From contig JAFUJR010000032.1 of NCBI GenBank assembly GCA_017468085.1, forward strand, positions 78,204-142,203: DNA of 64,000 nucleotides, given 5' to 3'. Positions 44,691 to 53,837 of this stretch are shown one piece after another. The position numbers and the translations under genes are program-made. The notes under the pieces were generated by a model. That model made no database searches, was not told the DNA's origin, and saw only the letters and a list, made by a program, of their open reading frames with translations. The DNA is from Clostridia bacterium. GTDB taxonomy: Bacteria > Bacillota > Clostridia > Christensenellales > Borkfalkiaceae. How positions within the stretch are numbered: the first letter of the stretch is position 1; each line of letters opens with the position of its first letter.

Positions 44691-44879
44691 AATCTACCTC
44701 CTGTTACGAAGAAATCCGAAAAGGCGGTTTGCCCGTTTTTCGGTTGTTCGCGTTATTTGTTCTTATTATATCCTATGTCCCTATCCCCCTCTTTTGTGCA
44801 GGAAAAGTCTTTTCCTTTGGAAAACGGAACGCGCCCCGCGCTTAACGTTTGTACTCCATACATAAACCGCCGCGTTATT

Positions 44880-45161
44880 TTAAATCCGTACGGACATACC
44901 CACGTAAAAATCTTGCGTGCCGTTCAGCCGTTCAAACCGTCCTTCACTGCCGCAAAGCAAAGCTTTGGTATCTCCCTCGCGGACGGTGTACGCATTGCCT
45001 TTCGCAGACGGAATACGCAAAATCTGCCCTGCGTACGGTTGCGCCGTGAGGCTGTTTTCCTTTACCAAAAGTCGGGGCGAAACGCAAAAAAACGCCGCGA
45101 TGGTTTGCACCGTCTGCCCCTCCTTCACTTTATAATATTTACAGTTTACCGCTTTTAACAT
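44880..45161 (-). CDS. Small LysM-domain protein
   Basis: A 93-residue protein. Residues about 9-51 form a LysM peptidoglycan-binding motif (YYKVKEGQTVQTIAAFFCVS, then LTAQPYAGQILRIP). The second half (YTVREGDTKALLCGSEG) looks like a degenerate second LysM. No signal peptide is visible. It is divergent from spoVB. A TATAAT lies only 7 bases before the ATG and no ribosome site is visible, so the mRNA may be leaderless. Confidence 0.78.
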   Translation of the reverse strand: MLKAVNCKYYKVKEGQTVQTIAAFFCVSPRLLVKENSLTAQPYAGQILRIPSAKGNAYTVREGDTKALLCGSEGRFERLNGTQDFYVGMSVRI

Positions 45162-45255
45162 TTGCTCTATTATATGCAAACAAGCCAGGAAAATATACCG
45201 ACGGTCTTTACGTAGTCGTCGTTCTATTTCAGGCGCTTGCTTCGTACAATAAAGT

Positions 45256-46794
45256 ATGAAAAATAAAGTGTATGCAAACGCAACCATCGTTACGGGGCTG
45301 TCCGTCGCGGAACGCGGTCTCGGTTTTTTATACCGCATCGTGCTTTCACGGCTTATCGGCGCGGAGGGGCTGGGCTTGTACCAAGTCGCCCTCTCTTTTT
45401 TTGCGCTCTTTCTCACCATCGGCTCGGGCGGCGTACCTATCACCGTCTCTCGCCTCATCAGCAAATACAAAGCGGAAAACAATACGCTGGGCGAAAGAAG
45501 CAGTGTGAGCGCGGGAGTAACGGCAAGTCTGCTCCTCACCCTCCCTTTCTGCATTATTTTTTGGATTTTTGGGGAGAAAATGACCTTTTTATTTACGGAC
45601 GAACGGACTTTCTCCGTCTTCCGTATCCTGCTTTTGGGACTGACCTGCACCTGCATTTACGCCGTTATCCGCGGACATTTTTGGGGAAATAAGCAATTTT
45701 TAGCGCCGTCCGTCATGGAGCTTTTGGAAGAAACGGTGATGGTGATTGCAGGCGTTTTACTGCTCAGAAAGGTATCCTCGCCCTTGTCGGGCGCAAAACT
45801 TGCGGCGTGGGCAGTCGTCATTTCTTACTTCTTTTCTTTTGCCGTTTCCACCGCTTGGTTTTTTATCAAGGGCGGCAGGATTTCCTCCCCCAAAAAACAG
45901 CTAAAACCGCTGTTCACCTCATCCCTGCCCATCACCTCCGTCCGCGCCTGCTCCTCTTTGGTCAATTCCGCCATCGCCGTTTTATTGCCCGCCATGCTCA
46001 TCCGCGCAGGCTTTAACGAAACGGAAGCTTTGCAAATTTTCGGCGTAGTTTCGGGTATGGTTATCCCTATTTTATTTATTCCGTCCACGCTCATCGGCTC
46101 GCTTGCGCTCGTGCTCGTCCCCGAGCTTTCCGAAGATTTTTACCGCAAAAACTTCAAGCGGCTTTACACGAATATTGCGCGCGGATTAAAATTTGCTTTC
46201 CTCACCGCTTGCGCCATCACTCCTTTCTTTTTTGCGTTGGGCGAGGATTTCGGCGCGATACTTTTTAGCAACCCTTTGGCGGGCGAGATGATCAAGCGAA
46301 GCTGTTGGATTTTGTTGCCGATGAGTATCGCCATGATTTCTACGGCAATGCTCAACTCCTTGGGGTTTGAAAAGCAGACCTTTATCTTTTACTTCGTCGG
46401 CGCGGCATTTACGTTTGCGGGCATTTTGATTTTGCCAAAATTCTGCGGCGGCTACGCCTATTTAATCGGACTCGGCGCATGCTACGTCGCCACCGCCGTC
46501 TGCAACCTCGTTTTTTTGCTGAAAAAATGTCCAATTTATGCAAAACGGGGGAGGCAGGTATGCGTTCACGAATATTTACCTACCTTAATTGCCACCGCTT
46601 TTCTTTCCCTTTCCGCCCTTCTTTTACGCAACTTTTTTCAATATTTTACGGGCGCAGTACTGTCGATGATCTTCACAGGGCTTGCCGTGCTTATCGAAAG
46701 CATTTTGGTATATCTCGTTACGGGTGCGATTTCTTTTAAAGGTATTTTTGACCTTTTTAAGTCCAAAAAACGGACTTCTCACGGGAAAAATTGA
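45256..46794 (+). CDS. spoVB: Polysaccharide/lipid II flippase-like protein, SpoVB family
   Basis: A 512-residue protein with about 13-14 membrane segments of the MOP flippase superfamily. The N-terminal signature GFLYRIVLSRLIGAEGLGLY and SGGVPITVSRLISKYKAE are typical of SpoVB, which is needed for spore cortex synthesis and presumably flips lipid-linked peptidoglycan precursors. TACAAT lies 5 bases before the ATG with no clear ribosome site. It is divergent from the LysM gene. Other family members act in vegetative cells, so the exact role is not certain. Confidence 0.85.
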   Translation: MKNKVYANATIVTGLSVAERGLGFLYRIVLSRLIGAEGLGLYQVALSFFALFLTIGSGGVPITVSRLISKYKAENNTLGERSSVSAGVTASLLLTLPFCIIFWIFGEKMTFLFTDERTFSVFRILLLGLTCTCIYAVIRGHFWGNKQFLAPSVMELLEETVMVIAGVLLLRKVSSPLSGAKLAAWAVVISYFFSFAVSTAWFFIKGGRISSPKKQLKPLFTSSLPITSVRACSSLVNSAIAVLLPAMLIRAGFNETEALQIFGVVSGMVIPILFIPSTLIGSLALVLVPELSEDFYRKNFKRLYTNIARGLKFAFLTACAITPFFFALGEDFGAILFSNPLAGEMIKRSCWILLPMSIAMISTAMLNSLGFEKQTFIFYFVGAAFTFAGILILPKFCGGYAYLIGLGACYVATAVCNLVFLLKKCPIYAKRGRQVCVHEYLPTLIATAFLSLSALLLRNFFQYFTGAVLSMIFTGLAVLIESILVYLVTGAISFKGIFDLFKSKKRTSHGKN

Positions 46795-46834
46795 TTTTTC
46801 GCCTTTTTTTACCCAACTTTTTTCTTAACCCGTC

Positions 46835-46863
46835 TTGACAATTCCCCTTAGAAAGAGTACAAT
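46835..46863 (+). promoter_or_regulatory. pgi promoter
   Basis: TTGACA (46835-46840), 17 bases, TACAAT (46858-46863). Confidence 0.75.
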
Positions 46864-46915
46864 AGAATAGAAATTAAGCGCGCCCCAATAGGCACGCAAA
46901 AATAAGGAGATTTTT

Positions 46916-48349
46916 ATGGGGTACAAGACAAGAGAGTGGCGCAATTCCATGCGCGTAACGTTGGATTACAACAATATGACGGAAAAGTTTTTGGGCGATA
47001 AAGGTTTTACCGACAGAAAGCTTTCCTCCTATGCGGCCAAAGCAAACGCGGCGTTCCGTTTCGTAAAGGAAAACCGCGGCAAGGACGAATTGTTTATGGG
47101 TTGGACGGAACTCCCTTACAACCAAAAAGAAATCGTCGCCGACATTTTGCAGACGGCGAAGGACGTAAGAAGAAAGTTCCAATATTTCGTTGTACTCGGT
47201 ATCGGCGGCAGCGCGCTTGGTCCTATCATGGCGTTCAACGCCCTCTGTCATTTGCATTATAACGACCTGCCCAAATCCAAGAGAAAGGGCCCTAAATTTT
47301 ACGTAGAAGACAACGTAGACCCCGTGCGTATGCGCGATTTATTGGACGTTATCGAGCCTGAAAAAACCTGCTTTAACGTCATTTCCAAGTCGGGCGCAAC
47401 CAGCGAGACGATGACGCAATATCTTATCATTCTCGACCTTTTAACCAAGGCGGGCGTCAACGTGAAGGACAACGTCATTTTCACGACGGACGAAAAGAAA
47501 GGCAACCTCAAAAAGATTTCCGACGAGTGCGGCGGCATTAAGAGCTATATCCTCCCCGACGGCGTGGGCGGCAGATTCTCTCAGCTTTGCCCCGTAGGGC
47601 TTTTGCCCGCGGCGGTGCTCGGTATCGATATCGTCGGCTTACTTGCAGGCGCGGCGTATATGGATTCCATCTGCAACAAACCCGCCATGCGCCACAACCC
47701 TGCGTTGATGTCCGCAGTTTTGCAGGTTGCGGCAATGGACGAGGGCAAGAATATCGGCGTTATGATGCCCTATTCCGACAACTTGAAATTCCTTGCGGAT
47801 TGGTATTGTCAGCTTTGGGCGGAATCCCTCGGTAAGAACGTAACCCTCGACGGTACGCCCTGCAACGTAGGTCAAACGCCCGTTAAGTCGCTCGGCGTAA
47901 CCGACCAGCACTCGCAGGTACAGCTTTACACCGAAGGCCCTTACGACAAGGTCGTTACCTTCCTTTCCCTTAAAAAATACGGCTGTGAAATGCCCATTCC
48001 TCACGGTTGCGAAAGTATTCCCGACGTTGCTTTCCTCGGCGGGCATACCATGGAAGAGCTTATCCAAGCGGAAAACGCGGCGACGGCTTACGCGCTCACC
48101 AAGGCAGGCAGAATGAATTATACCCTTTGGATTCCCGAACTCAACGCATTCACCCTCGGTCAGCTTTTGTTCTTATTTGAATTGCAGACCGCTTACGCAG
48201 GCGCAATGCTCAATATCGACACCTTCAATCAGCCCGGCGTGGAAGAAGGCAAAAAAGCGACCTTTGCATTGCTTGGCAAGGCAGGCTATGCGGCGAAAAA
48301 GGCAGAGCTTGACTCCTTGCCCGAAAAGGACGCAAACTGCATTATCTGA
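46916..48349 (+). CDS. pgi: Glucose-6-phosphate isomerase
   Basis: A 477-residue glycolytic enzyme interconverting glucose 6-phosphate and fructose 6-phosphate. The sugar-phosphate-binding motif VVLGIGGSALGPIMAF, FNVISKSGATSETM, GGRFSQLCPVGLLPAAVLG and HSQVQLYTEGP are all present. AAGGAG lies 7 bases before the ATG. It is a single-gene unit with its own promoter and terminator. Confidence 0.95.
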   Translation: MGYKTREWRNSMRVTLDYNNMTEKFLGDKGFTDRKLSSYAAKANAAFRFVKENRGKDELFMGWTELPYNQKEIVADILQTAKDVRRKFQYFVVLGIGGSALGPIMAFNALCHLHYNDLPKSKRKGPKFYVEDNVDPVRMRDLLDVIEPEKTCFNVISKSGATSETMTQYLIILDLLTKAGVNVKDNVIFTTDEKKGNLKKISDECGGIKSYILPDGVGGRFSQLCPVGLLPAAVLGIDIVGLLAGAAYMDSICNKPAMRHNPALMSAVLQVAAMDEGKNIGVMMPYSDNLKFLADWYCQLWAESLGKNVTLDGTPCNVGQTPVKSLGVTDQHSQVQLYTEGPYDKVVTFLSLKKYGCEMPIPHGCESIPDVAFLGGHTMEELIQAENAATAYALTKAGRMNYTLWIPELNAFTLGQLLFLFELQTAYAGAMLNIDTFNQPGVEEGKKATFALLGKAGYAAKKAELDSLPEKDANCII

Positions 48350-48368
48350 TTTCCTTATCAAAATAAAC

Positions 48369-48403
48369 GGAACGGCTTTCGTAAAGAAAGCCGTTCTTTT
48401 TTT
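48369..48403 (+). terminator. pgi terminator
   Basis: Hairpin AACGGCTTTC/GAAAGCCGTT followed by CTTTTTTT. Confidence 0.88.
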
Positions 48404-48527
48404 GCGTATATTTGCGCCAAAAAAAGGCTATACTTTTTATACGAAATCAAGGTCGAAGAACACGAACGCCGCAATAGTACATATACTATGGTAAGGAGTT
48501 TGTTCGGTTTTTCAAAAGAGGTATGGT

Positions 48528-48878
48528 ATGAACGTAAAACGCGGTGAATTGTATTATGCGGATTTATCCCCCGTCGTGGGCAGCGAACAGGGCGGGATTC
48601 GCCCCGTACTCGTCGTGCAAAACGACGTCGGAAATAAATATTCCCCCACCATTATTGCCGCCGCCGTTACAAGCAAAATCAACAAAGCTAAGCTACCCAC
48701 CCACATCGAATTGCCGTCCGCCTACGGGCTTGCCAAAGACAGCGTGATTTTATTGGAGCAGATACGCACCCTCGACAAACGGCGTTTAAAGGAACGGATA
48801 GGCGAACTGCCGCCCGCCACCATGCTCCGCGTCAACCGCGCCATTTTGATCAGCCTTGGCTTCCCCGTCAACAACTGA
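48528..48878 (+). CDS. mazF: MazF/EndoA-type endoribonuclease toxin
   Basis: A 116-residue protein of the PemK/MazF family, matching Firmicutes Endo[30 protein letters not shown] and KLPTHIEL. These enzymes cut mRNA at short sequences and are held by a small antitoxin. The usual antitoxin gene is not present in the 178 bases upstream or downstream, so this looks like an orphan or its partner is elsewhere. AGAGG lies upstream of the ATG. Confidence 0.92.
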   Translation: MNVKRGELYYADLSPVVGSEQGGIRPVLVVQNDVGNKYSPTIIAAAVTSKINKAKLPTHIELPSAYGLAKDSVILLEQIRTLDKRRLKERIGELPPATMLRVNRAILISLGFPVNN

Positions 48879-48955
48879 CGGATACGGGTTTTACGGCTGA
48901 CAGCAAAACAAAATACTTACAAATCTTTTCCTAAATCGGCATAAAAAACAAATTT

Positions 48956-48998
48956 CCGCAACGGTATGTATCGTATAATAAATACAATCGCGTTGCGG
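48956..48998 (+). promoter_or_regulatory. Inverted repeat in the spoIIE upstream region
   Basis: CCGCAACG (48956-48963) and CGTTGCGG (48991-48998) flank TATAAT (48974-48979). The right arm is followed by AGGTTTTTTG, so in RNA it could act as the mazF terminator; it also overlaps the spoIIE ribosome site GGAGG. Confidence 0.45.
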
Positions 48999-49012
48999 AG
49001 GTTTTTTGTTTT

Positions 49013-51316
49013 ATGCTTTTCCCTAAAAAAATCGACTTCTTTCGGCTATTTTTATACTTACTTTTCGGAGGCGCGGCATTCTTTTTATACTTTGTTTTAG
49101 ACAACGGAGAGCCTATCGCCCTCGCATTGGTGTACGCTATGGTCAGCGTGGGATTTTTGCCTATCCCGTCCGCCCTGCTCTGCGCGCTACCCGCCGTACT
49201 CAGCTTTGATATTTTTAAAATTTTACTCCTTTTAGGACAGACCTTGTTGGTGGCGTTCGGGCAATTTTTCCAAAGCAAAATCAAGCGGCAGGGCTTAAAA
49301 AAATCGGGGCTGTTTTCCCTTTTGTCCCTTTCCGTTTCCCTTGCGCTATTTGTGTGGCTCGCCCCGTTTGACCCCTATCATCTGCCTATTCCCGTTCCCA
49401 ACGACGCCTTAACGCAAAAGGTATTGCTTTCGGCTGTGATTTTTATCCTCTCCGCCGTTTTTACCGTCGCTTTGAAGGCGCTTTTACGCAAATTTTTAAA
49501 ATGCAGACTGCGCGCTGACGAGGGGATATTCGTCATCACCTTCCTCGTGCTTATCGGCGTGGGAATTTGTAGATTTTTAGGCGTGAACGCGTACATGGGT
49601 ATGGCATTTTTCTTTTTACTCCTCTTTACTTGCGCCACCAAGGACGCCAGCGGCATGCTGTGCGCGTTCTTCCTTTCCCTCCCCCCGTTGCTTACGGCGG
49701 GTATTTCGCCCGTCAAATTTTTTCTATACGGCGCGGTGGTGTGCGCCTTTATTAAGGCGGGAAGGATCGCCACGTCGTGCGCCCTTTTAATATCCTTTTT
49801 CCTCTACGGTTATTTCGACGGACTGTACGAATACGCCGCCCCTCAGCTCGTTGCGGCGATGCTCTCGGCGGTTATCCCCACCCTCTTGTTCGTACTCATC
49901 CCCACCCCCGTCGTTCGGTTTTTGGAAAACAAGCTCGTGTATTATCGCGAAAAACATTTATCGCGCGTGGCAATCAACCGAAACCGCGCCGCCGTCGGAG
50001 AAAAGCTGTTTGAAATTTCAGCGGTCTTTCGCGAAATACAGTCCACCTTCACCGCGCTTGGCGCGTCCGAAGCGGAAACGGGCGCAAAGGAATACATACG
50101 GGATCGCGTAGTGGACGAGGCTTGCAAAGCGTGCCCGCAATACCCTCTCTGTCAAAAGCGGCATTTAGCCCCCTCCCTCAACGCGCTTGTCAGCGTAGGG
50201 TGCATGAAAGGCAAGGTTACGCTCATTGATATCCCGCGCGCGTTGGCAGACGCTTGCAACAACCAAACCGCCCTACTTTACGCCCTCAACCGTCAGCTTG
50301 GCGAATATAAAAATTACGTAACGGAAACGGAAAACGCCGCCACGGGCAGGGCTTTGCTCGCAGGTCAGGCGCAGGGCGTAAGCGAAATTTTGCGCACGCT
50401 CGCTTTGGAACAGAGCGAGCCTCTGCGCGTCTATACCGATAAGGAACGGGCGCTGAATATCGCTCTACTCCGCGTGGGTATCGTGTGTAGCGAGGTACTC
50501 GTTTACGGCGATGAGGAAAACCTCACCCTATCCCTCGTTACCTTTGGCAAGGCGGACGTAAAAATCATTGCCGAAATTGCCACCCAGCTTTTGGGCGCGC
50601 CGATGATGATTTCCGAACGGCTCCCTTTAAGCGACGATAAATTTTGTTGCGTACTTCGAAAAAAGCCTTTCTTCGACGCGGCGTACGGGGTGGCAACCGT
50701 CCATAAAAAGGGAGAACGGGTAAGCGGCGACACCCACTCCGTCATCAAAATTGACGAACGACGGTTTATGGTCGCCCTTTCGGACGGTATGGGAAGCGGC
50801 GAATACGCACGGCGGGTTTCGGAAAGCACGATCACTTTACTGGAAAGTTTTTACCGTGCCAAAATGCCCTCCCCGCTTATTCTTTCCTCCGTCAATAAGC
50901 TACTCACCTTTAATAAGGAAGAGAGCTTTGCGTGCGTGGACATCGCCATCGTCGATTTGGACAGCGGGCTTACCGACGTCGTCAAAATCGGCTCTCCCCT
51001 CGCCTTTATTTTGTCGGGCAATACGGTGAAAATTTTAGAAAGCTCCTCTCTGCCTCTTGGCATTTTGGATTCCTTGCACCCAGACGCGGCAAGCTATCAG
51101 TTGGCGGAAAACGACGTTCTGCTCTTTATCAGCGACGGCGTAAGCGACGCCTTTGGCACAGCCGCGGATATGTACGAGTGCTTGCGTTCTATCCCCGCGC
51201 ACAATCCGCAGCTCCTTACCGACTCCCTTTTGGAAGGCGCATTGCGCGCAAGCGGCGGCACGGCAAAAGACGATATGACCGCCGTCGCCGTCCGCTTGTT
51301 TAAATCCGTGGCGTAA
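49013..51316 (+). CDS. spoIIE: Stage II sporulation protein E (PP2C phosphatase)
   Basis: A 767-residue membrane phosphatase that dephosphorylates SpoIIAA and so activates sigma-F in the forespore. About ten membrane segments fill residues 1-310. A conserved cysteine region VVDEACKACPQYPLCQKR follows, then the PP2C domain with ALSDGMGSGEYARRVSES, LLFISDGVSDAFG and GGTAKDDMTAVAVR. It is somewhat shorter than the B. subtilis protein. No Spo0A box was recognised upstream. Confidence 0.94.
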   Translation: MLFPKKIDFFRLFLYLLFGGAAFFLYFVLDNGEPIALALVYAMVSVGFLPIPSALLCALPAVLSFDIFKILLLLGQTLLVAFGQFFQSKIKRQGLKKSGLFSLLSLSVSLALFVWLAPFDPYHLPIPVPNDALTQKVLLSAVIFILSAVFTVALKALLRKFLKCRLRADEGIFVITFLVLIGVGICRFLGVNAYMGMAFFFLLLFTCATKDASGMLCAFFLSLPPLLTAGISPVKFFLYGAVVCAFIKAGRIATSCALLISFFLYGYFDGLYEYAAPQLVAAMLSAVIPTLLFVLIPTPVVRFLENKLVYYREKHLSRVAINRNRAAVGEKLFEISAVFREIQSTFTALGASEAETGAKEYIRDRVVDEACKACPQYPLCQKRHLAPSLNALVSVGCMKGKVTLIDIPRALADACNNQTALLYALNRQLGEYKNYVTETENAATGRALLAGQAQGVSEILRTLALEQSEPLRVYTDKERALNIALLRVGIVCSEVLVYGDEENLTLSLVTFGKADVKIIAEIATQLLGAPMMISERLPLSDDKFCCVLRKKPFFDAAYGVATVHKKGERVSGDTHSVIKIDERRFMVALSDGMGSGEYARRVSESTITLLESFYRAKMPSPLILSSVNKLLTFNKEESFACVDIAIVDLDSGLTDVVKIGSPLAFILSGNTVKILESSSLPLGILDSLHPDAASYQLAENDVLLFISDGVSDAFGTAADMYECLRSIPAHNPQLLTDSLLEGALRASGGTAKDDMTAVAVRLFKSVA

Positions 51317-51444
51317 ATATGTATTGATAATCCGCATATTTTTTGTGTTATACTAAAAAAATTCAAAAAACTTTAAAAAAACAGTGAGAAAAATCCCCTT
51401 TTGCTCCGTTATATATATAGGAAGCAAAAAAAAGGAGACTACTT

Positions 51445-51912
51445 ATGAAAAAATGGATTCGTCTTTTCTTGTCCGTAATTATACTTTTTGCAGGCTTAGG
51501 TTTCACCGCTTGCGCCGACGGAAATTCAAGCAATAGCAACAGCAAAGACTCGTTGCAAGAAACGACGCTTGAAAACGAACGGCAAACAATTATCCGCGCT
51601 TATGAGGAGCGGTATAACGTCGACACGGCAAACGGGGACTATGCGTATATCATAGAATATTACGGAAAATTTAACAGCGGCGCAATCGTCGCTTTGATGA
51701 GCGCAACTTGCTTTGATCATCCCGCCGTCGTAAGGCATGAAACGGTTGGCGACATTGAATTTATATATCCTGACAGCAACCGCATCATCGTCTTATATCA
51801 AAAAGAATTTTTCACCTTACCAGAAGCGTATGAAAACGGCTATCTTTCTGCGTACGATTTGGCTGACGTATATTTGACGCACAATCTTAAACATTATTTA
51901 TTGTACGATTAA
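51445..51912 (+). CDS. Small lipoprotein of unknown function
   Basis: A 155-residue protein with a signal peptide and lipobox LGFTAC, a short Ser/Asn linker and then a soluble domain (RAYEERYNVDTANGDYAYII; YLTHNLKHYLLYD) that I do not recognise. It should be anchored on the outer face of the membrane. AAAGGAG is before the ATG. It lies after spoIIE and before a strong terminator. Confidence 0.78.
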   Translation: MKKWIRLFLSVIILFAGLGFTACADGNSSNSNSKDSLQETTLENERQTIIRAYEERYNVDTANGDYAYIIEYYGKFNSGAIVALMSATCFDHPAVVRHETVGDIEFIYPDSNRIIVLYQKEFFTLPEAYENGYLSAYDLADVYLTHNLKHYLLYD

Positions 51913-51950
51913 CAAGCAAAGCAGCGCCCTTTGACGCGGCTTTCTCATAC

Positions 51951-51984
51951 AAAAAACGGAGTGGGAAAATCCACTCCGTTTTTT
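51951..51984. terminator. Bidirectional terminator
   Basis: Hairpin AAAACGGAGTGG/CCACTCCGTTTT between converging lipoprotein genes. Confidence 0.85.
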
Positions 51985-52006
51985 CACCGTCCTTTCGGCT
52001 TATTGC

Positions 52007-52156
52007 TTAATCAAAAATATCGTCCGCAATCTCGTCGCCGACGGAATTATTCTCCGACGAACCCTTATCGTCGGACTTGTCGCCGCAGGCGCAAACGCCT
52101 ACGCAGAACATAGCGCATAAAATCAACGCCAAAAAGGTTTTTAAGGTCTTTTTCAT
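52007..52156 (-). CDS. 49-residue small lipoprotein
   Basis: A short frame starting MKKTLKTFLALILCAMFCVG, followed by a lipobox-like VCAC and then an acidic tail (GDKSDDKGSSENNSVGDEIA). GGAG lies 10 bases before the ATG. The whole mature part is about 25 mostly acidic residues. It is below normal gene-calling length but has all signs of a real lipoprotein. It lies downstream of and convergent with another lipoprotein gene. Confidence 0.7.
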   Translation of the reverse strand: MKKTLKTFLALILCAMFCVGVCACGDKSDDKGSSENNSVGDEIADDIFD

Positions 52157-52182
52157 TTTTTTTACTCCGTTTTAGAAAAGCA

Positions 52183-52217
52183 ACCGCCCCTCACGACAAG
52201 CAAAGGGCGGCTACGTT
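52183..52217 (-). terminator. Terminator of the ABC ATPase gene
   Basis: Minus strand stem GCCGCCC/GGGGCGG followed by TTGCTTTTC. Confidence 0.65.
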
Positions 52218-52226
52218 TACAAAAAA

Positions 52227-53654
52227 TTATTCAGCTTGATTGTCATCAGTAGGCGCTTCAGCAGGTGCTTCTACGGGAGCTTCTGCAGGCGTTTCTACGG
52301 GAGCTTCAGCAGCCGCAGCTTTCGCGTCCTTTCTTGCCTGCGCTCTTGCCATTCTTGCGTCCTTTCTTGCTTGCGCCTTCATTTCCTTGGTTACGATACG
52401 AGCCGCGTCGATCTTAGCGCGCATTTCCTGAGGTGTAGGAGGTACGAATGCAGAACCCTCTGCGTTTTCTTCGATAACTTCGTAGCCTGCGTCTCTTTCC
52501 AACAAGGAAGCCTCCGTTTCGCCGTCAAAGAGATGAATATGGTTTGCGTCGAATGCAAGGTCGATGGTATCGTTAAGCGCAACAACGGCACGGCTGGAAA
52601 TCTTTGCGATCATCTGCGTGGAGTTGTCGATGATGGAAGCCTCTTTTCCCTCGTAGTCAAGTTCGCAGTAAATCTGCGTTTCAGCACCGAGCTTTTCGAT
52701 AACTTCAATACGCGCCTTAACAACCGTTTCGGGCGAGTTTGCAATGAACATTTGGTCTTGGTGAATATCTTCGGGACGAACGCCAAGCGTTACTTTCTTG
52801 TCCGTGTTCAAATATTCGTCGATATTCTTAATTCTTGCAGATACGTGCGCGGGCAACGCGATAGAGTTACCGCCAACGATGTTTACGCAAACTTTGTCGG
52901 GCGAGCCCGTCAAGGTAGCTTCTTTGAAGAAGTTCATCTGAGGCGTACCGATGAAGCTTGCAACGAAAAGATTTACGGGATAATCGTACAAGTTTTGAGG
53001 GGTATCTACCTGCTGCATGAAACCGTCTTTCATAACGACGATACGCGTACCCATGGTCATAGCTTCGATTTGGTCGTGCGTAACGTAGATGAACGTCGTA
53101 GCAAGACGAGCGTGAAGTTTGGAAATTTCCGTTCTCATGGAAGCACGGAGCTTCGCGTCGAGGTTGGACAAAGGTTCGTCCAAAAGGAATACTTTGGGTT
53201 CACGAACGATGGTACGGCCAAGCGCAACACGCTGTCTTTGACCGCCGGACAATGCCTTGGGTTTTCTGGAAAGGTAATCGGTGATGCCGAGGATTTCAGC
53301 CGCCGCTTTAACTTTCTGGTCGATAACTTCCTTAGGCACTTTACGAAGTTTTAAACCGAACGCCATGTTGTCGTAAACGGACATATGGGGATACAAAGCG
53401 TAGTTCTGGAATACCATCGCGATATCTCTGTCTTTGGGAACTACGTCGTTTACGAGCTTACCGTCGATGTAAAGTTCGCCGGACGAAATTTCTTCAAGAC
53501 CTGCAATCATACGAAGGGTGGTGGACTTACCGCAACCGGAAGGACCTACCAATACGATGAATTCCTTATCTCTGATATCAAGACAGAAATTGAAAACAGC
53601 TTGTACACCCGAGGGATATACTTTGTTGATGCCTTTCAGCAAAAGACCTGACAT
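52227..53654 (-). CDS. ugpC: Sugar ABC importer ATPase, MsmX/UgpC type, with low-complexity tail
   Basis: A 475-residue ATP-binding subunit. Walker A is VGPSGCGKSTTLRM, the Q-loop is VFQNYALYPHM, the signature is LSGGQRQRVALGRTI, and Walker B is KVFLLDEPLSNLD. A C-terminal TOBE-type regulatory domain follows. No permease or binding protein is nearby, as for MsmX-type ATPases that serve several importers. The last roughly 90 residues are unusual: a Lys/Arg/Ala helix-like stretch and Ala-Pro-Glu repeats (APVETPAEAPVEAPAEAP). Confidence 0.93.
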   Translation of the reverse strand: MSGLLLKGINKVYPSGVQAVFNFCLDIRDKEFIVLVGPSGCGKSTTLRMIAGLEEISSGELYIDGKLVNDVVPKDRDIAMVFQNYALYPHMSVYDNMAFGLKLRKVPKEVIDQKVKAAAEILGITDYLSRKPKALSGGQRQRVALGRTIVREPKVFLLDEPLSNLDAKLRASMRTEISKLHARLATTFIYVTHDQIEAMTMGTRIVVMKDGFMQQVDTPQNLYDYPVNLFVASFIGTPQMNFFKEATLTGSPDKVCVNIVGGNSIALPAHVSARIKNIDEYLNTDKKVTLGVRPEDIHQDQMFIANSPETVVKARIEVIEKLGAETQIYCELDYEGKEASIIDNSTQMIAKISSRAVVALNDTIDLAFDANHIHLFDGETEASLLERDAGYEVIEENAEGSAFVPPTPQEMRAKIDAARIVTKEMKAQARKDARMARAQARKDAKAAAAEAPVETPAEAPVEAPAEAPTDDNQAE

Positions 53655-53837
53655 AATTTTTTCCTCCTAATGGATTAACCATTTTTTATCATTACTATTT
53701 TACTATATTTTTGTCAAAAATACAATGGGCAAAATTGACAAATTTACACACTGCTATTGTATATTTTGCACATATTTTTGAAAATTTTGACATTTTCGCA
53801 AACTGAAAGGCGGTTGGATTTTACTTAGCCTCGTCCA
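53655..53837. other. Upstream region of the ABC ATPase gene
   Basis: A+T-rich stretch that must contain the promoter. TTGACA on the minus strand (near 53712-53717) is followed after 17 bases by TAATGA, a poor -10. A plus-strand TTGACA near 53748 has no gene after it. Nothing else is recognised. Confidence 0.4.

Noticed and set aside
49585-49605. Copy of the 18-bp repeat inside spoIIE (AACGCGTACATGGGTATGG)
   Set aside because: It lies in a conserved coding segment and can be explained by codon use; not counted in the intergenic family.
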